Shown here: positions 18,507-26,365 of the stretch, in pieces | Numbering within the stretch: the stretch's first letter is position 1 | Layout: the number at the start of each line of letters is the position of its first letter | Origin: Nostoc sp. RI_552 | Lineage (GTDB): Bacteria > Cyanobacteriota > Cyanobacteriia > Cyanobacteriales > Nostocaceae | Direction: 5' to 3' | Assembly: GCA_016124525.1 (NCBI GenBank) | Contig: WGNO01000053.1 | Location: 1 to 64,000 of the forward strand | Length of the DNA: 64,000 nucleotides | Position numbers and translations under genes: made by a program | Notes under the pieces: model-generated | What the model was told of the DNA's origin: nothing | What the model saw: only the letters and a program-made list of their open reading frames with translations | The model's database searches: none

Positions 18507-18899
18507 ATGCTGGGAACATCTAACATTCAGGTGACAATTTCTTTAACTGAACTTGGTTTAGACGATGAGGATTTACAAGCAGAAGTACAAAACTTGCTAC
18601 CCCAGCTAAGAGAAGTGGATGGGGTGGAAGATGCAGATTTAGTCTCAGTGGAAACTGCACCTAAGAATACAAAGGCTTTAGGCGGTTTTTTGTTAGGGTT
18701 GTTAAATGCAGAAGTGAACATTGCTAATATTAAGACTTTGTTTACTTTTTTGGGCGATCGACTGGGCAACAAACCAATTAAAATGTTACTTAAAGCACCT
18801 GACGGCAGAGAACTGAACATAGAAGCCGGCAGTCAAAAAGAATTTGAATTTGCTTACCAAAGAGCACAAGATTTTCTCAACGGGACATCAAAAAACTAA
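18507..18899 (+). CDS. EACC1-like small effector-associated protein (copy 2, intact)
   Basis: The 130-residue product has an N-terminal strand (NIQVTISLTELGL), then LDDEDLQAEVQNLLPQLREVDGV and VSVETAPKNTKALGGFLLGLL. A middle helix and a C-terminal hairpin IKMLLKAPDGRELNIEAG follow. This order (polar-acid helix, AP..t..lGg, helical span, v.v.apdGr.v.i) resembles the effector-associated constant component EACC1 found next to caspases and other effectors in bacterial conflict systems. The assignment is by pattern memory only. The start at 18507 is chosen because the paralogue at 15997 begins at the same aligned ATG and has a stop upstream; an in-frame ATG at 18477 would add ten residues. Its stop is one base before the ATG of the broken second caspase. 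Confidence 0.7.
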   Translation: MLGTSNIQVTISLTELGLDDEDLQAEVQNLLPQLREVDGVEDADLVSVETAPKNTKALGGFLLGLLNAEVNIANIKTLFTFLGDRLGNKPIKMLLKAPDGRELNIEAGSQKEFEFAYQRAQDFLNGTSKN

Positions 18900-18900
18900 G

Positions 18901-19176
18901 ATGGCCAAAATAACATTGCTGATGGGCATTAGTGAATGTGATCCAGGGTTAGCACCTTTACCCAAGGCTGTAAATGATGTAGAAGCGATGCAGCGATTTC
19001 TAGTCAACCCAGAAATGGGTGATTTTTCTGAGGGAGATGTGACAGTCCTGAAAAATCCCCAACGACAAGATATGGAAAATGCTATTTATCACTTGTGTGC
19101 TACATGCTAATCGTCACAAACATGACTTAGTGCTTTTTTACTTCTCCACCCGGGAAAGCAAAAGAAAATCAGAATA
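18901..19176 (+). pseudogene. truncated caspase gene (copy 2)
   Basis: The frame MAKITLLMGISECDPGLAPL matches the first 65 residues of the intact caspase at 16399 and ends at a TAA after IYHLCATC (19108-19110). A seven-base insertion, apparently a local duplication of CATGCTA, causes the frameshift. Homology continues without frame to about 19176. Within that part a 42-bp segment is missing that in copy 1 lies between two TTTTTACTT repeats and encodes the SGHG catalytic histidine. Everything after that, including the catalytic Cys and the FGE domain, is absent. The fragment cannot be an active protease. Confidence 0.85.
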
Positions 19177-19292
19177 GGTAATACCAGGGTTTTAATCAAC
19201 AGGTATTTGTAAATTGGCATAAAATGGAATTCCTGACCCCTTGAGTCAGTTTTTTCATCTGTCGGAAACTGGTGAAGGAAAAATGTAGCTGT

Positions 19293-20474
19293 TTAACCTA
19301 ATTGTTCAAATAAATCAGCCAATACTACATTAGAAAATAAAAACCCTTGGGGATCGCATAACCGCAACCTTCCCCCAACAACTTCTACCCAACCTTCATC
19401 TTCATAAGGCTGTAAACATTGGTGAATTTTTTTTACATTATCCTCCCCAAACCTCTCGGACAACATTGCCAAACTCACACCCTCGGCTAAACGCAACCCT
19501 AACATTAGGGTTTCTAATAAAACTTCCTCTGGTGGACTTACTTCGCAATCAATTACACCCCCTGCTTCCACCCAGTGGTAATATTCCTTCGTTTTCCGGG
19601 GACGAGTGAAGCGCTTACCATCCACATAACTCGCCGCACCCATACCAAAACCATAATAAGGGCGGTTTTCCCAATAAACTCGATTATGCCGACATTGATG
19701 CCCAGGACGGGCATAGTTAGAAATTTCGTAATGTTCATAACCTGCACTGGTCAAAACTTGCTGTGCCATTTGGTACATTTTGACTGTGGTTTCATCGGTT
19801 GGTAATGGTTTGTCTCCCGGTTGGTAGTAACGACCAAAAACTGTACCGGGTTCTATGGTCAGGTCATAAATAGATATGTGGGTAGGCATAAATTTTACTG
19901 CTTGCTTCAGAGAAGCTTGCCATTGCTCTAGAGATTGATGTGGTAAGCCAGAGATCAGATCTAAGCTAAATTCGGGAATTTCTACTTGGTGAATTAATTC
20001 CACAGATGTGAAAATATCCACAACAGAGTGCGATCGCCCCGCAACTCGTAATAACTCGGATTGCAATGCTTGTACGCCCAAACTTACCCGGTTGACACCA
20101 GCGCTACGATAGCCAGATATATGTGCCAAATCAAAGGTACCTGGGTCTACTTCCATAGAAATTTCTACGTCAGAAGCAATGCCAAAATGTTTTTTCAGGG
20201 CTACTAGTATATTTTGTAACTGTTCAACTGATAGTAAAGAAGGGGTACCACCACCGAAAAAAATCGTCTTTAGAGGTTCACCAGTCCCTGTCACCATGGC
20301 GATTTCTTGACATAGTACGTTGACATACCGAGAAATGGGACCAGATGTTTCACCTCGCTGGCCATCGCCCACAACAGACACCGGAAAATCGCAATAAAAA
20401 CAGCGTCGTCGGCAAAAAGGAATGTGTACATAAGCAGAACTGGCAATGTGAGAACCATTATTTTTTGGACTCAT
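19293..20474 (-). CDS. hemW: radical SAM protein HemW (coproporphyrinogen III oxidase-like)
   Basis: The 393-residue protein opens with AYVHIPFCRRRCFYCDF, the CxxxCxxC cluster motif of radical SAM enzymes. It continues with FFGGGTPSLL, VSLGVQAL and the C-terminal HemN-like winged region (NRVYWENRPYYGFGMGAASY). The pattern CxxxCxxC followed directly by Asp-Phe, with a length near 390, fits HemW, a haem chaperone, rather than the oxygen-independent oxidase HemN (about 450 residues). ATG 20474 is preferred over a TTG 12 bases upstream. The gene is isolated and divergent from the PIN-TRAM gene. Confidence 0.9.
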   Translation of the reverse strand: MSPKNNGSHIASSAYVHIPFCRRRCFYCDFPVSVVGDGQRGETSGPISRYVNVLCQEIAMVTGTGEPLKTIFFGGGTPSLLSVEQLQNILVALKKHFGIASDVEISMEVDPGTFDLAHISGYRSAGVNRVSLGVQALQSELLRVAGRSHSVVDIFTSVELIHQVEIPEFSLDLISGLPHQSLEQWQASLKQAVKFMPTHISIYDLTIEPGTVFGRYYQPGDKPLPTDETTVKMYQMAQQVLTSAGYEHYEISNYARPGHQCRHNRVYWENRPYYGFGMGAASYVDGKRFTRPRKTKEYYHWVEAGGVIDCEVSPPEEVLLETLMLGLRLAEGVSLAMLSERFGEDNVKKIHQCLQPYEDEGWVEVVGGRLRLCDPQGFLFSNVVLADLFEQLG

Positions 20475-20715
20475 TTTGAGAAACAATTGATTAACTCAAC
20501 TAAAAATTAAAACAGCGAAAATAAGTAATTTTTTACAAGTTTTTATCATTTGACAACAAAATCATGAAAAATATTAAGAGAAATGACTTTCGTTATAATA
20601 TTTGCAGATATTACCTGCTTCAACGCCTAGTGTAAGTCAATATTAATGAATCTCTCGTACTGATCAAAAATACTTGACTTCATCGGGTCACATAATCGCA
20701 GGAAAAAACATAACT

Positions 20716-21792
20716 ATGCTTGATGCCATTATCATTCTCTCATTTATCCTAGCTGCTGCGGGAATAGGGTTCTATAGCATTGAACTACTACCCGATGGTT
20801 CCCTAGATGGCGTGACAAACCTAGACGCTTTACGCTTAGTTGTTGCCGTATTTGCTTCCATCATTGGTGGTGCGGTGGGGCTGAGTTTTCAAACATCCTA
20901 TCGTCGATTAGAAGCACAAGTCCGGGAAATGCCCCTGGAAATGATTTTGACTCGTGCTATTGGCTTAGTAATTGGATTATTGCTAGCTAACTTAATGCTA
21001 GCACCGTTATTTTTGCTGCCTATCCCAACGGATTTTGGCTTTATTAAGCCACTGGTAGCAGTTGTGGGCAGTATTTTACTAGCTGTAACGGGGATGAATT
21101 TGGCCGACACCCACGGACGGGGTTTGTTGCGGTTCATTACCCCCAACACCGTAGAGACAATGGTGGTGGAAGGAACACTCAAGCCTGCCCACACTAAAGT
21201 TTTAGACACGAGTTGTATTATTGATGGTCGTATTGAAGCCTTACTAGAAACCGGATTTCTGGAAGGACAAATTTTAGTACCACAGTTTGTCTTGCAGGAA
21301 TTGCAACAAGTAGCCGATGCTAGTAAAGATCAAAAGCGGGTACGGGGAAGACGGGGATTAGAAATTCTCAACCGTATTAAGAAAGATTACCCAGACCGTA
21401 TTTTGATTCATCCGGTTGACTATGAAGATATCGGTACAGTCGATGCCAAATTAGTGCGCTTTGCCCAAGAAATTAACGGTACACTTCTGACGAATGATTA
21501 CAACTTATCTAAAGTAGCCAGTGTGCAGAAAGTACCTGTGTTGAATGTTAATGACTTGGTAAATGCTGTGCGTTCTACTTATTTACCTGGTGATAATCTT
21601 GACTTGAAGATTCTCAAGGAAGGCAAAGAACCGAGTCAAGGTGTGGGCTATCTAGACGATGGGACAATGGTTGTGGTAGAGGAAGGTAGTAATTATGTTG
21701 GTGGTGAAGTCAGAGTGGTAGTCACCAGTGCTTTACAAACCTCCGCAGGACGAATGATTTTTGCTAAACCACAAGCTTCTGCTTTGGCGTGA
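20716..21792 (+). CDS. PIN-TRAM domain membrane protein (YacL-like)
   Basis: The 358-residue protein has four predicted N-terminal transmembrane helices (about 1-25, 36-62, 80-108, 116-134). A PIN nuclease domain follows at about 165-285, starting at KVLDTSCIIDGRIEAL with conserved acidic residues and ending in LLTNDYNLSKVA. A C-terminal TRAM-type RNA-binding domain (about 295-355) includes GVGYLDDGTMVVVEEG and GRMIFAK. Related proteins are ribonuclease-like and ubiquitous in cyanobacteria and Firmicutes, with no settled target. ATG 20716 is chosen over a TTG 42 bases upstream. The next gene starts five bases after the stop, so the two are probably translated together. Confidence 0.9.
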   Translation: MLDAIIILSFILAAAGIGFYSIELLPDGSLDGVTNLDALRLVVAVFASIIGGAVGLSFQTSYRRLEAQVREMPLEMILTRAIGLVIGLLLANLMLAPLFLLPIPTDFGFIKPLVAVVGSILLAVTGMNLADTHGRGLLRFITPNTVETMVVEGTLKPAHTKVLDTSCIIDGRIEALLETGFLEGQILVPQFVLQELQQVADASKDQKRVRGRRGLEILNRIKKDYPDRILIHPVDYEDIGTVDAKLVRFAQEINGTLLTNDYNLSKVASVQKVPVLNVNDLVNAVRSTYLPGDNLDLKILKEGKEPSQGVGYLDDGTMVVVEEGSNYVGGEVRVVVTSALQTSAGRMIFAKPQASALA

Positions 21793-21797
21793 GGTAA

Positions 21798-21980
21798 ATG
21801 TCAGGTAAAAATAGAGTTAAGTTTTGCCATCGGTGTAGTCAGGCTGCACCGATTTTGTATAGGGTGAGGTTTGAACAAGCAGGGAACTGGATTTTTGTTT
21901 GTGGTCAATGTTGGCGGAATGTGAGTGAAAATAACCCGTTTTATGTTTATGGTGGAACTTGGAAAGCTCGAAAAAAATAA
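21798..21980 (+). CDS. small zinc-ribbon-like protein
   Basis: This 60-residue protein carries two CxxC knuckles, FCHRCSQ near residue 10 and VCGQCW near residue 36, and a basic C-terminus (KARKK). That fits a single zinc ribbon, possibly RNA- or protein-binding. The GAGGT ribosome site lies in the five-base gap after the PIN-TRAM stop, and translational coupling is likely. I do not recognise a named family. Its position suggests it works with the PIN-TRAM protein, for example in nucleic acid recognition. That link is inference from context. Confidence 0.75.
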   Translation: MSGKNRVKFCHRCSQAAPILYRVRFEQAGNWIFVCGQCWRNVSENNPFYVYGGTWKARKK

Positions 21981-22045
21981 ATAGATCCAGGACTTTCCAG
22001 GAATGTGAGGCACAGATAATGGGAAAATTTTTTGGGGGTGAGCAT

Positions 22046-22103
22046 CTTGCCTGCCCGGCAGGCAAGACTTGTACTGAACCTACTCAAAGTATACCCGCCC
22101 TAG
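22046..22103 (+). repeat. 10-bp hairpin plus dispersed 37-bp repeat, copy 2
   Basis: Bases 22046-22066 form a perfect inverted repeat CTTGCCTGCC/GGCAGGCAAG around one base. Directly after it, 22067-22103 repeats the 37-bp element of 12014-12050 (ACTTGTACTGAACCTA... CCCTAG). The unit sits just past the 3' end of a minus-strand VWA gene. A partial copy of the hairpin arm next to ACTTG is also visible near 63291. Confidence 0.7.
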
Positions 22104-22105
22104 TC

Positions 22106-23413
22106 TTAGGAATTTTGCAAAACTGTCTTTGATACCATCCTAGTTTTTTTCAGGTCTGCTTGGGAAAGTTCTTCCCCAGCTTGCAGACGGGTGGCGGAAG
22201 CTTGCAGTACCGTCGCTGCACCTTGATCTCCTATTTGTAAGGCGGTTTTGGCCGCCGTTTGTAACATTGTCGCTGCACCTACGCGATCGCCTTGATGCAA
22301 TTTGGTTTCAGCTAATTGAGTTTGTCGGTATTTAGCTAATGCCAAAATAGACTGTTGCACTAGAGGATTGGGGGCGGGTTGATAGGAGTTCACTACATCT
22401 GCGTATATGGGCACCATTGGAGAAAATAAGTCCTGTTTATTCACAGATGGATCATCGTAACGAATTTGTAGGTGTCCGATGATTTGTTTGCCTTCCGGTA
22501 ATTGTCCCAGATAGATATTAGCTAAAACCACCCTTTCCATATTTTGCATTACATCACCCAAGCGTACGGCAAAGCCTCCGTGAGTTTCTGGTTGTACTGG
22601 TAACTCGATGGTGTCTGGGGAGACTTGGGCAATGGGTTTAAATTCTGCTAGGCGGACTTGGGGAATGAAAGACAGCAGCAGGTGGGCATTGGTTAACCTG
22701 ACTGATTGAATACGCTGGAACAGATGATGAAACTGATCCAGTATTTGTTCAGGACGCTCAATGTAGGCGAGAGCACCACCACCTGCATCAGCAATTTTTT
22801 CCAACAAATCGTGGTTCCAATCATCACCAAAACCAAGAGTGTTGATGGTGAGATTAATTTTAGTGGCTTTTTGGGCTAGTTGTAGACAGCGCTGATGATC
22901 GTCTTTGCCAATTTCAAATTTCCAAATCCGAAAACTACTTTCACCATGACCATCTGTGAGTAGAAATGCTTGGGAAACAGATCCTCTTGTGCCTTTCATA
23001 AGTTCTGTGATTCCCAGTTGTAAACCTTCGGCAATGGATGTACCACCCCCGGCTTTGAGTTTCTTGTTAATTTGGGCTTTGAGACTGGCGGTGTCTTGGA
23101 CTTTTTGGTTGGGAATGATCACTTCAGCCAAACCGGCAAAAGCTACAACCGAAATGCGATGGACTAGGGTGGGTGTTTCTTTGTCATCTGGCTGTAGGCG
23201 ATCTAATAATTGCTCTACCGCCTGAATAACTGTGGCCATGGGTCTACCATGCATAGAACCACTTTGATCCAAAATTAAACATAAGTTCAATGGTAAATGC
23301 TCGGTCTGTTTATCAGCAAGCGCCGAAATTGAAATAGCCAGTTGACGTTGGTTACTTGATTTCGCCGCATCAACATTAGTATCATTTAAGGCACAAAGCA
23401 ATTGTACTTTCAT
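22106..23413 (-). CDS. VWA-domain protein (second of a pair)
   Basis: The 435-residue protein has a von Willebrand factor A domain at about 35-230 with the metal-ion-dependent adhesion motif LILDQSGSMHGRPM. Downstream are VRLTNAHLLLSFIP, a beta-rich region, and a C-terminal helical region with AKYRQTQLAETKLHQGDRVGAATMLQTAAKTALQIGDQGAAT that resembles a short TPR-like hairpin. Overall it resembles cyanobacterial VWA proteins of unknown function that may act as scaffolds. Its start overlaps the stop of the upstream paralogue by four bases (ATGA), so the pair is translationally coupled. No signal peptide is seen, so it is probably cytoplasmic. Confidence 0.85.
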   Translation of the reverse strand: MKVQLLCALNDTNVDAAKSSNQRQLAISISALADKQTEHLPLNLCLILDQSGSMHGRPMATVIQAVEQLLDRLQPDDKETPTLVHRISVVAFAGLAEVIIPNQKVQDTASLKAQINKKLKAGGGTSIAEGLQLGITELMKGTRGSVSQAFLLTDGHGESSFRIWKFEIGKDDHQRCLQLAQKATKINLTINTLGFGDDWNHDLLEKIADAGGGALAYIERPEQILDQFHHLFQRIQSVRLTNAHLLLSFIPQVRLAEFKPIAQVSPDTIELPVQPETHGGFAVRLGDVMQNMERVVLANIYLGQLPEGKQIIGHLQIRYDDPSVNKQDLFSPMVPIYADVVNSYQPAPNPLVQQSILALAKYRQTQLAETKLHQGDRVGAATMLQTAAKTALQIGDQGAATVLQASATRLQAGEELSQADLKKTRMVSKTVLQNS

Positions 23414-24666
23414 TGGTGAGGAGTATCTTGCAACACGGTTTTTGAGACAATTCTGGTTTTCTTGCGATCACTATCAGATAATTCTTGCCCAGTTTGAAGT
23501 CGAGTTGCAGAAGTTTGTAATACTGTTGCTGCACCTTTATCTCCCATTTGCAGAGCAGTTTTAGCAGCAGTTTGCAGCATTGTAGCAGCACCAGCGCGAT
23601 CGCCTTGTTGCAATTTTACTTCAGCCAGCTGGGTTTGTCGGTACTTGGCTAAAGCTAAAATACACTTCTGCACACGGTAATCTATCTTTGGTTGGTAAGC
23701 CCCAGTGACATTGGTATACACTGGGATATTATCTGTGAATAAGCCCATCCGATTTTGAGCAGGGTCATCGTAGCAGACCTGGATATTAGCGATGGACTGT
23801 TTACCTTCTGGCAACTGTCCCAGGTAAATATTAGCCAAAATTATCCGTTCTGCATCTTTCATTAAATCTCCCAGGCGTACACCAAAGCGCCCATCTGCTT
23901 GTTGCTGAACGGGTAACTCAATGGTATCTGGGGCTACTTGGGCAATGGGTTTGAGTTCTGCTAGCCGGACATGGGGCATGAGGGAAATGAGTAAATAAGC
24001 ATTTGTTAGTCCCACTATTTGTATGCGGCTGAACAGGCGGTTAAACTCATCTGCTGCTTGTTCCGGTTTTTGAATATGGGACAAACTACCTAAGCCAGCA
24101 TCAGCAATTTTTTCTAAAACATCCTGATTCCATTTGTCCCCGAATCCTAAGGCATTTAAGGTCAAATTATAGCCTGTAGCCAGTTGAGCAAATTTTAAAC
24201 AGCGTTGGTTATCACCGTGTTCGTTTTCACCATCAGTTAATAAAAAGCCTTGAGAAACTGTTTCTTTTTTTCCCTTGGCTAATTCCTCAATTCCCAAACG
24301 CAAACCTTCATCAATGGCAGTACCACCATCGGCAGAGAGACTGTTAATTTGTTTTTTAATTTCTTCTGGGTTGAGGACGATTTGATTTGGTACCAAAACT
24401 TTGGCACGGTGGTCAAAAGCTACAACACTGAGGCGATCGCCAGGCTTAAGTTTATTAACCAGACCAATAGCTGCTTGTTTGACAGTTTCCAGGGGTCGCC
24501 CGTGCATCGAACCACTATGGTCGAGAATTAAGCATAAATTTAGTGGAACATTGCGGTCTTGAATTTCTGAGCTTGCCGAAATCGATATTGCCAACTGACG
24601 TTGACTGCTCAGTTGATGCGGGTCTAAATTAGCATCACTCAATATAGGCTGCAAATTCACCTTCAT
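23410..24666 (-). CDS. VWA-domain protein (first of a pair)
   Basis: The 418-residue protein is a close paralogue of the next gene, with the same layout. The MIDAS motif is LILDHSGSMHGRPL at about residues 45-58. A VWA domain runs to about 220, then come a beta-rich middle and a helical C-terminus (KYRQTQLAEVKLQQGDRAGAATMLQTAAKTALQMGDKGAAT). The pair arose by tandem duplication, and very similar DNA is visible at the two 3' ends. Their overlap suggests a fixed stoichiometry, perhaps a heteromeric complex. The gene is divergent from clpR with about 215 bases between the starts. Confidence 0.85.
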   Translation of the reverse strand: MKVNLQPILSDANLDPHQLSSQRQLAISISASSEIQDRNVPLNLCLILDHSGSMHGRPLETVKQAAIGLVNKLKPGDRLSVVAFDHRAKVLVPNQIVLNPEEIKKQINSLSADGGTAIDEGLRLGIEELAKGKKETVSQGFLLTDGENEHGDNQRCLKFAQLATGYNLTLNALGFGDKWNQDVLEKIADAGLGSLSHIQKPEQAADEFNRLFSRIQIVGLTNAYLLISLMPHVRLAELKPIAQVAPDTIELPVQQQADGRFGVRLGDLMKDAERIILANIYLGQLPEGKQSIANIQVCYDDPAQNRMGLFTDNIPVYTNVTGAYQPKIDYRVQKCILALAKYRQTQLAEVKLQQGDRAGAATMLQTAAKTALQMGDKGAATVLQTSATRLQTGQELSDSDRKKTRIVSKTVLQDTPHQ

Positions 24667-24880
24667 AACCCAAAATTCCTAGTTAGGATATAATAAGTAG
24701 CTTCAAACTGCCCCATCGGCACTATGGAAAAATTAGGGACTGGGGACTAGAGAGTGGAAAGTAATGACTGATGACAAATGACTAAAATGACTAATTAGCG
24801 AGAAATCCACACTCGATGTCAGCTGGCATCGCGTTAGGATGTATTACAGTTAACGGCATAGTTTCAGGCGATCAGTTGCT

Positions 24881-25543
24881 ATGGACAATTCCCCCATCAA
24901 GGCTGTGCAAGCCCCTTACCAAGGTGATAGTTTTTACCGGACACCGCCGCCAGATTTACCTTCCTTATTGATGAAGGAACGAATTGTTTATTTGGGAATG
25001 CCATTAGTCCCAGCGGTTACGGAATTAATCATCGCCGAATTGCTTTATTTACAGTCCGACGACCCCGAAAAGCCCATTAAAATCTATATCAACTCAACGG
25101 GTACTTCTGGCTACAGTGGCGAACCCATTGGTTTTGAAACCGAAGCCTTCGCCATTTATGACACAATGAAATACATCAAGCCTCCTATCCACACTATTTG
25201 TATTGGTTCAGCAATGGGTATGGCAGCAATGCTACTTAGTGCGGGCACAAAAGGTTGCCGCGCTAGTTTACCCCACTCTACTATTATCCTGCATCAACCT
25301 AAGAGCTATGCCCAAGGTCAAGCGACGGATATTCAAATTCGAGCCCAGGAAGTCCTGATCAACAAAGCTTCCTTAGTGAATATTTTGTCTCACACCACAG
25401 GACAGGCTCCAGAAAAAATTACCAAAGATATGGATCGTCTGTTCTATATGACTCCCTACCAAGCTAAGGAGTATGGTTTGATTGACCGAGTTTTTGAAAA
25501 AGAAGAACTGGCTAATCCCCCATTACCTGCCAGTGTACTTTAA
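24881..25543 (+). CDS. clpR: ClpR, non-catalytic Clp protease ring subunit
   Basis: The 220-residue protein is ClpP-like, but Gly113 stands where the nucleophilic Ser belongs (IGSAMGMAAM against GLAASMGSF in ClpP). The catalytic Asp position is Leu in MDRLFYM. The His138 region (ILHQP) remains. A short insertion SGYSGEPIG lies in the handle region. These are the features of cyanobacterial ClpR, which forms a mixed heptameric ring with ClpP3. clpP3 follows about 80 bases downstream in the same direction, matching the conserved clpR-clpP3 arrangement. Substrates are delivered by ClpC in the cytoplasm. Confidence 0.93.
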   Translation: MDNSPIKAVQAPYQGDSFYRTPPPDLPSLLMKERIVYLGMPLVPAVTELIIAELLYLQSDDPEKPIKIYINSTGTSGYSGEPIGFETEAFAIYDTMKYIKPPIHTICIGSAMGMAAMLLSAGTKGCRASLPHSTIILHQPKSYAQGQATDIQIRAQEVLINKASLVNILSHTTGQAPEKITKDMDRLFYMTPYQAKEYGLIDRVFEKEELANPPLPASVL

Positions 25544-25625
25544 GTGTGGATAGTCATTATGCTGTGGGAAATTAACCAATGGCTAATGACTAATAAAATG
25601 ACTGATTACAAGCGGAGTAACGAAG

Positions 25626-26219
25626 ATGCCTATAGGTGTTCCTAAAGTTCCTTATCGGATGCCCGGAGGACAATATACAGATTGGATTAGTATTTATGAT
25701 CGCCTTTACCGGGAACGAATTATCTTCTTGGGGCGAGAAGTTGATGATGAAATTGCTAATCAAATTATTGCTGTCATGCTGTATCTGGATTCGGATGATC
25801 CAGGTAAGGATATTTATTTATACATAAATTCCCCTGGCGGTATGGTTACTTCCGGCATGGCGATTTTTGACACCATGCAACATATCAAATCAGATGTGGT
25901 GACAATTTGCGTGGGTTTAGCTGCTTCTATGGGATCATTCCTGCTGGCATCTGGCGCTAAGGGTAAACGAATGGCATTGCCTCATTCTCGGATCATGATT
26001 CACCAGCCTTCTGGTGGTACTCGTGGACAAGCCAGCGATATTGAAATCGAGGCCAGAGAAATTCTGCGGATTCGTAGCCAGCTCAACGGTATTTATGCTG
26101 AAAAGACTGGTCAGCCTTTATCAAAAATTGAAAAAGATATGGATCGTGACTTTTTTATGTCTGCTGCTGAAGCCAAAGAATACGGTTTAATAGACCGTGT
26201 AATTGAGGAGCGACCGTAG
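25626..26219 (+). CDS. clpP3: ATP-dependent Clp protease proteolytic subunit ClpP3
   Basis: The 197-residue protein has the complete catalytic triad: Ser101 in GLAASMGS, His126 in MIHQPSGG and Asp175 in MDRDFFMS. It has the YINSPGG substrate-binding strand and normal ClpP length. Lying directly after clpR, it is almost certainly ClpP3, the active partner in the ClpP3/R ring of the essential ClpC-dependent protease. The start follows GCGGAGTAACGAAG with a usable ribosome site. A possible C-rich/G-rich hairpin follows at about 26298-26345. Confidence 0.95.
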   Translation: MPIGVPKVPYRMPGGQYTDWISIYDRLYRERIIFLGREVDDEIANQIIAVMLYLDSDDPGKDIYLYINSPGGMVTSGMAIFDTMQHIKSDVVTICVGLAASMGSFLLASGAKGKRMALPHSRIMIHQPSGGTRGQASDIEIEAREILRIRSQLNGIYAEKTGQPLSKIEKDMDRDFFMSAAEAKEYGLIDRVIEERP

Positions 26220-26365
26220 CATTACGGGAATGAGGAGTGGAGGATAGTCAATTTGCTCACTCTCTATTTCCCAGGAATAACCCTCAAGTTTAATAGCCCC
26301 CCGGTGGTGAAAATCAGCGTAGCTAAATTTTACTCATGGGGGGTTTGAGAATTGTTGGCGTTAAA

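Noticed and set aside
26298..26345. CCCCCC...GGGGGG inverted repeat after clpP3
   Set aside because: The loop is about 40 bases and no T-run follows, so it was not listed as a terminator.
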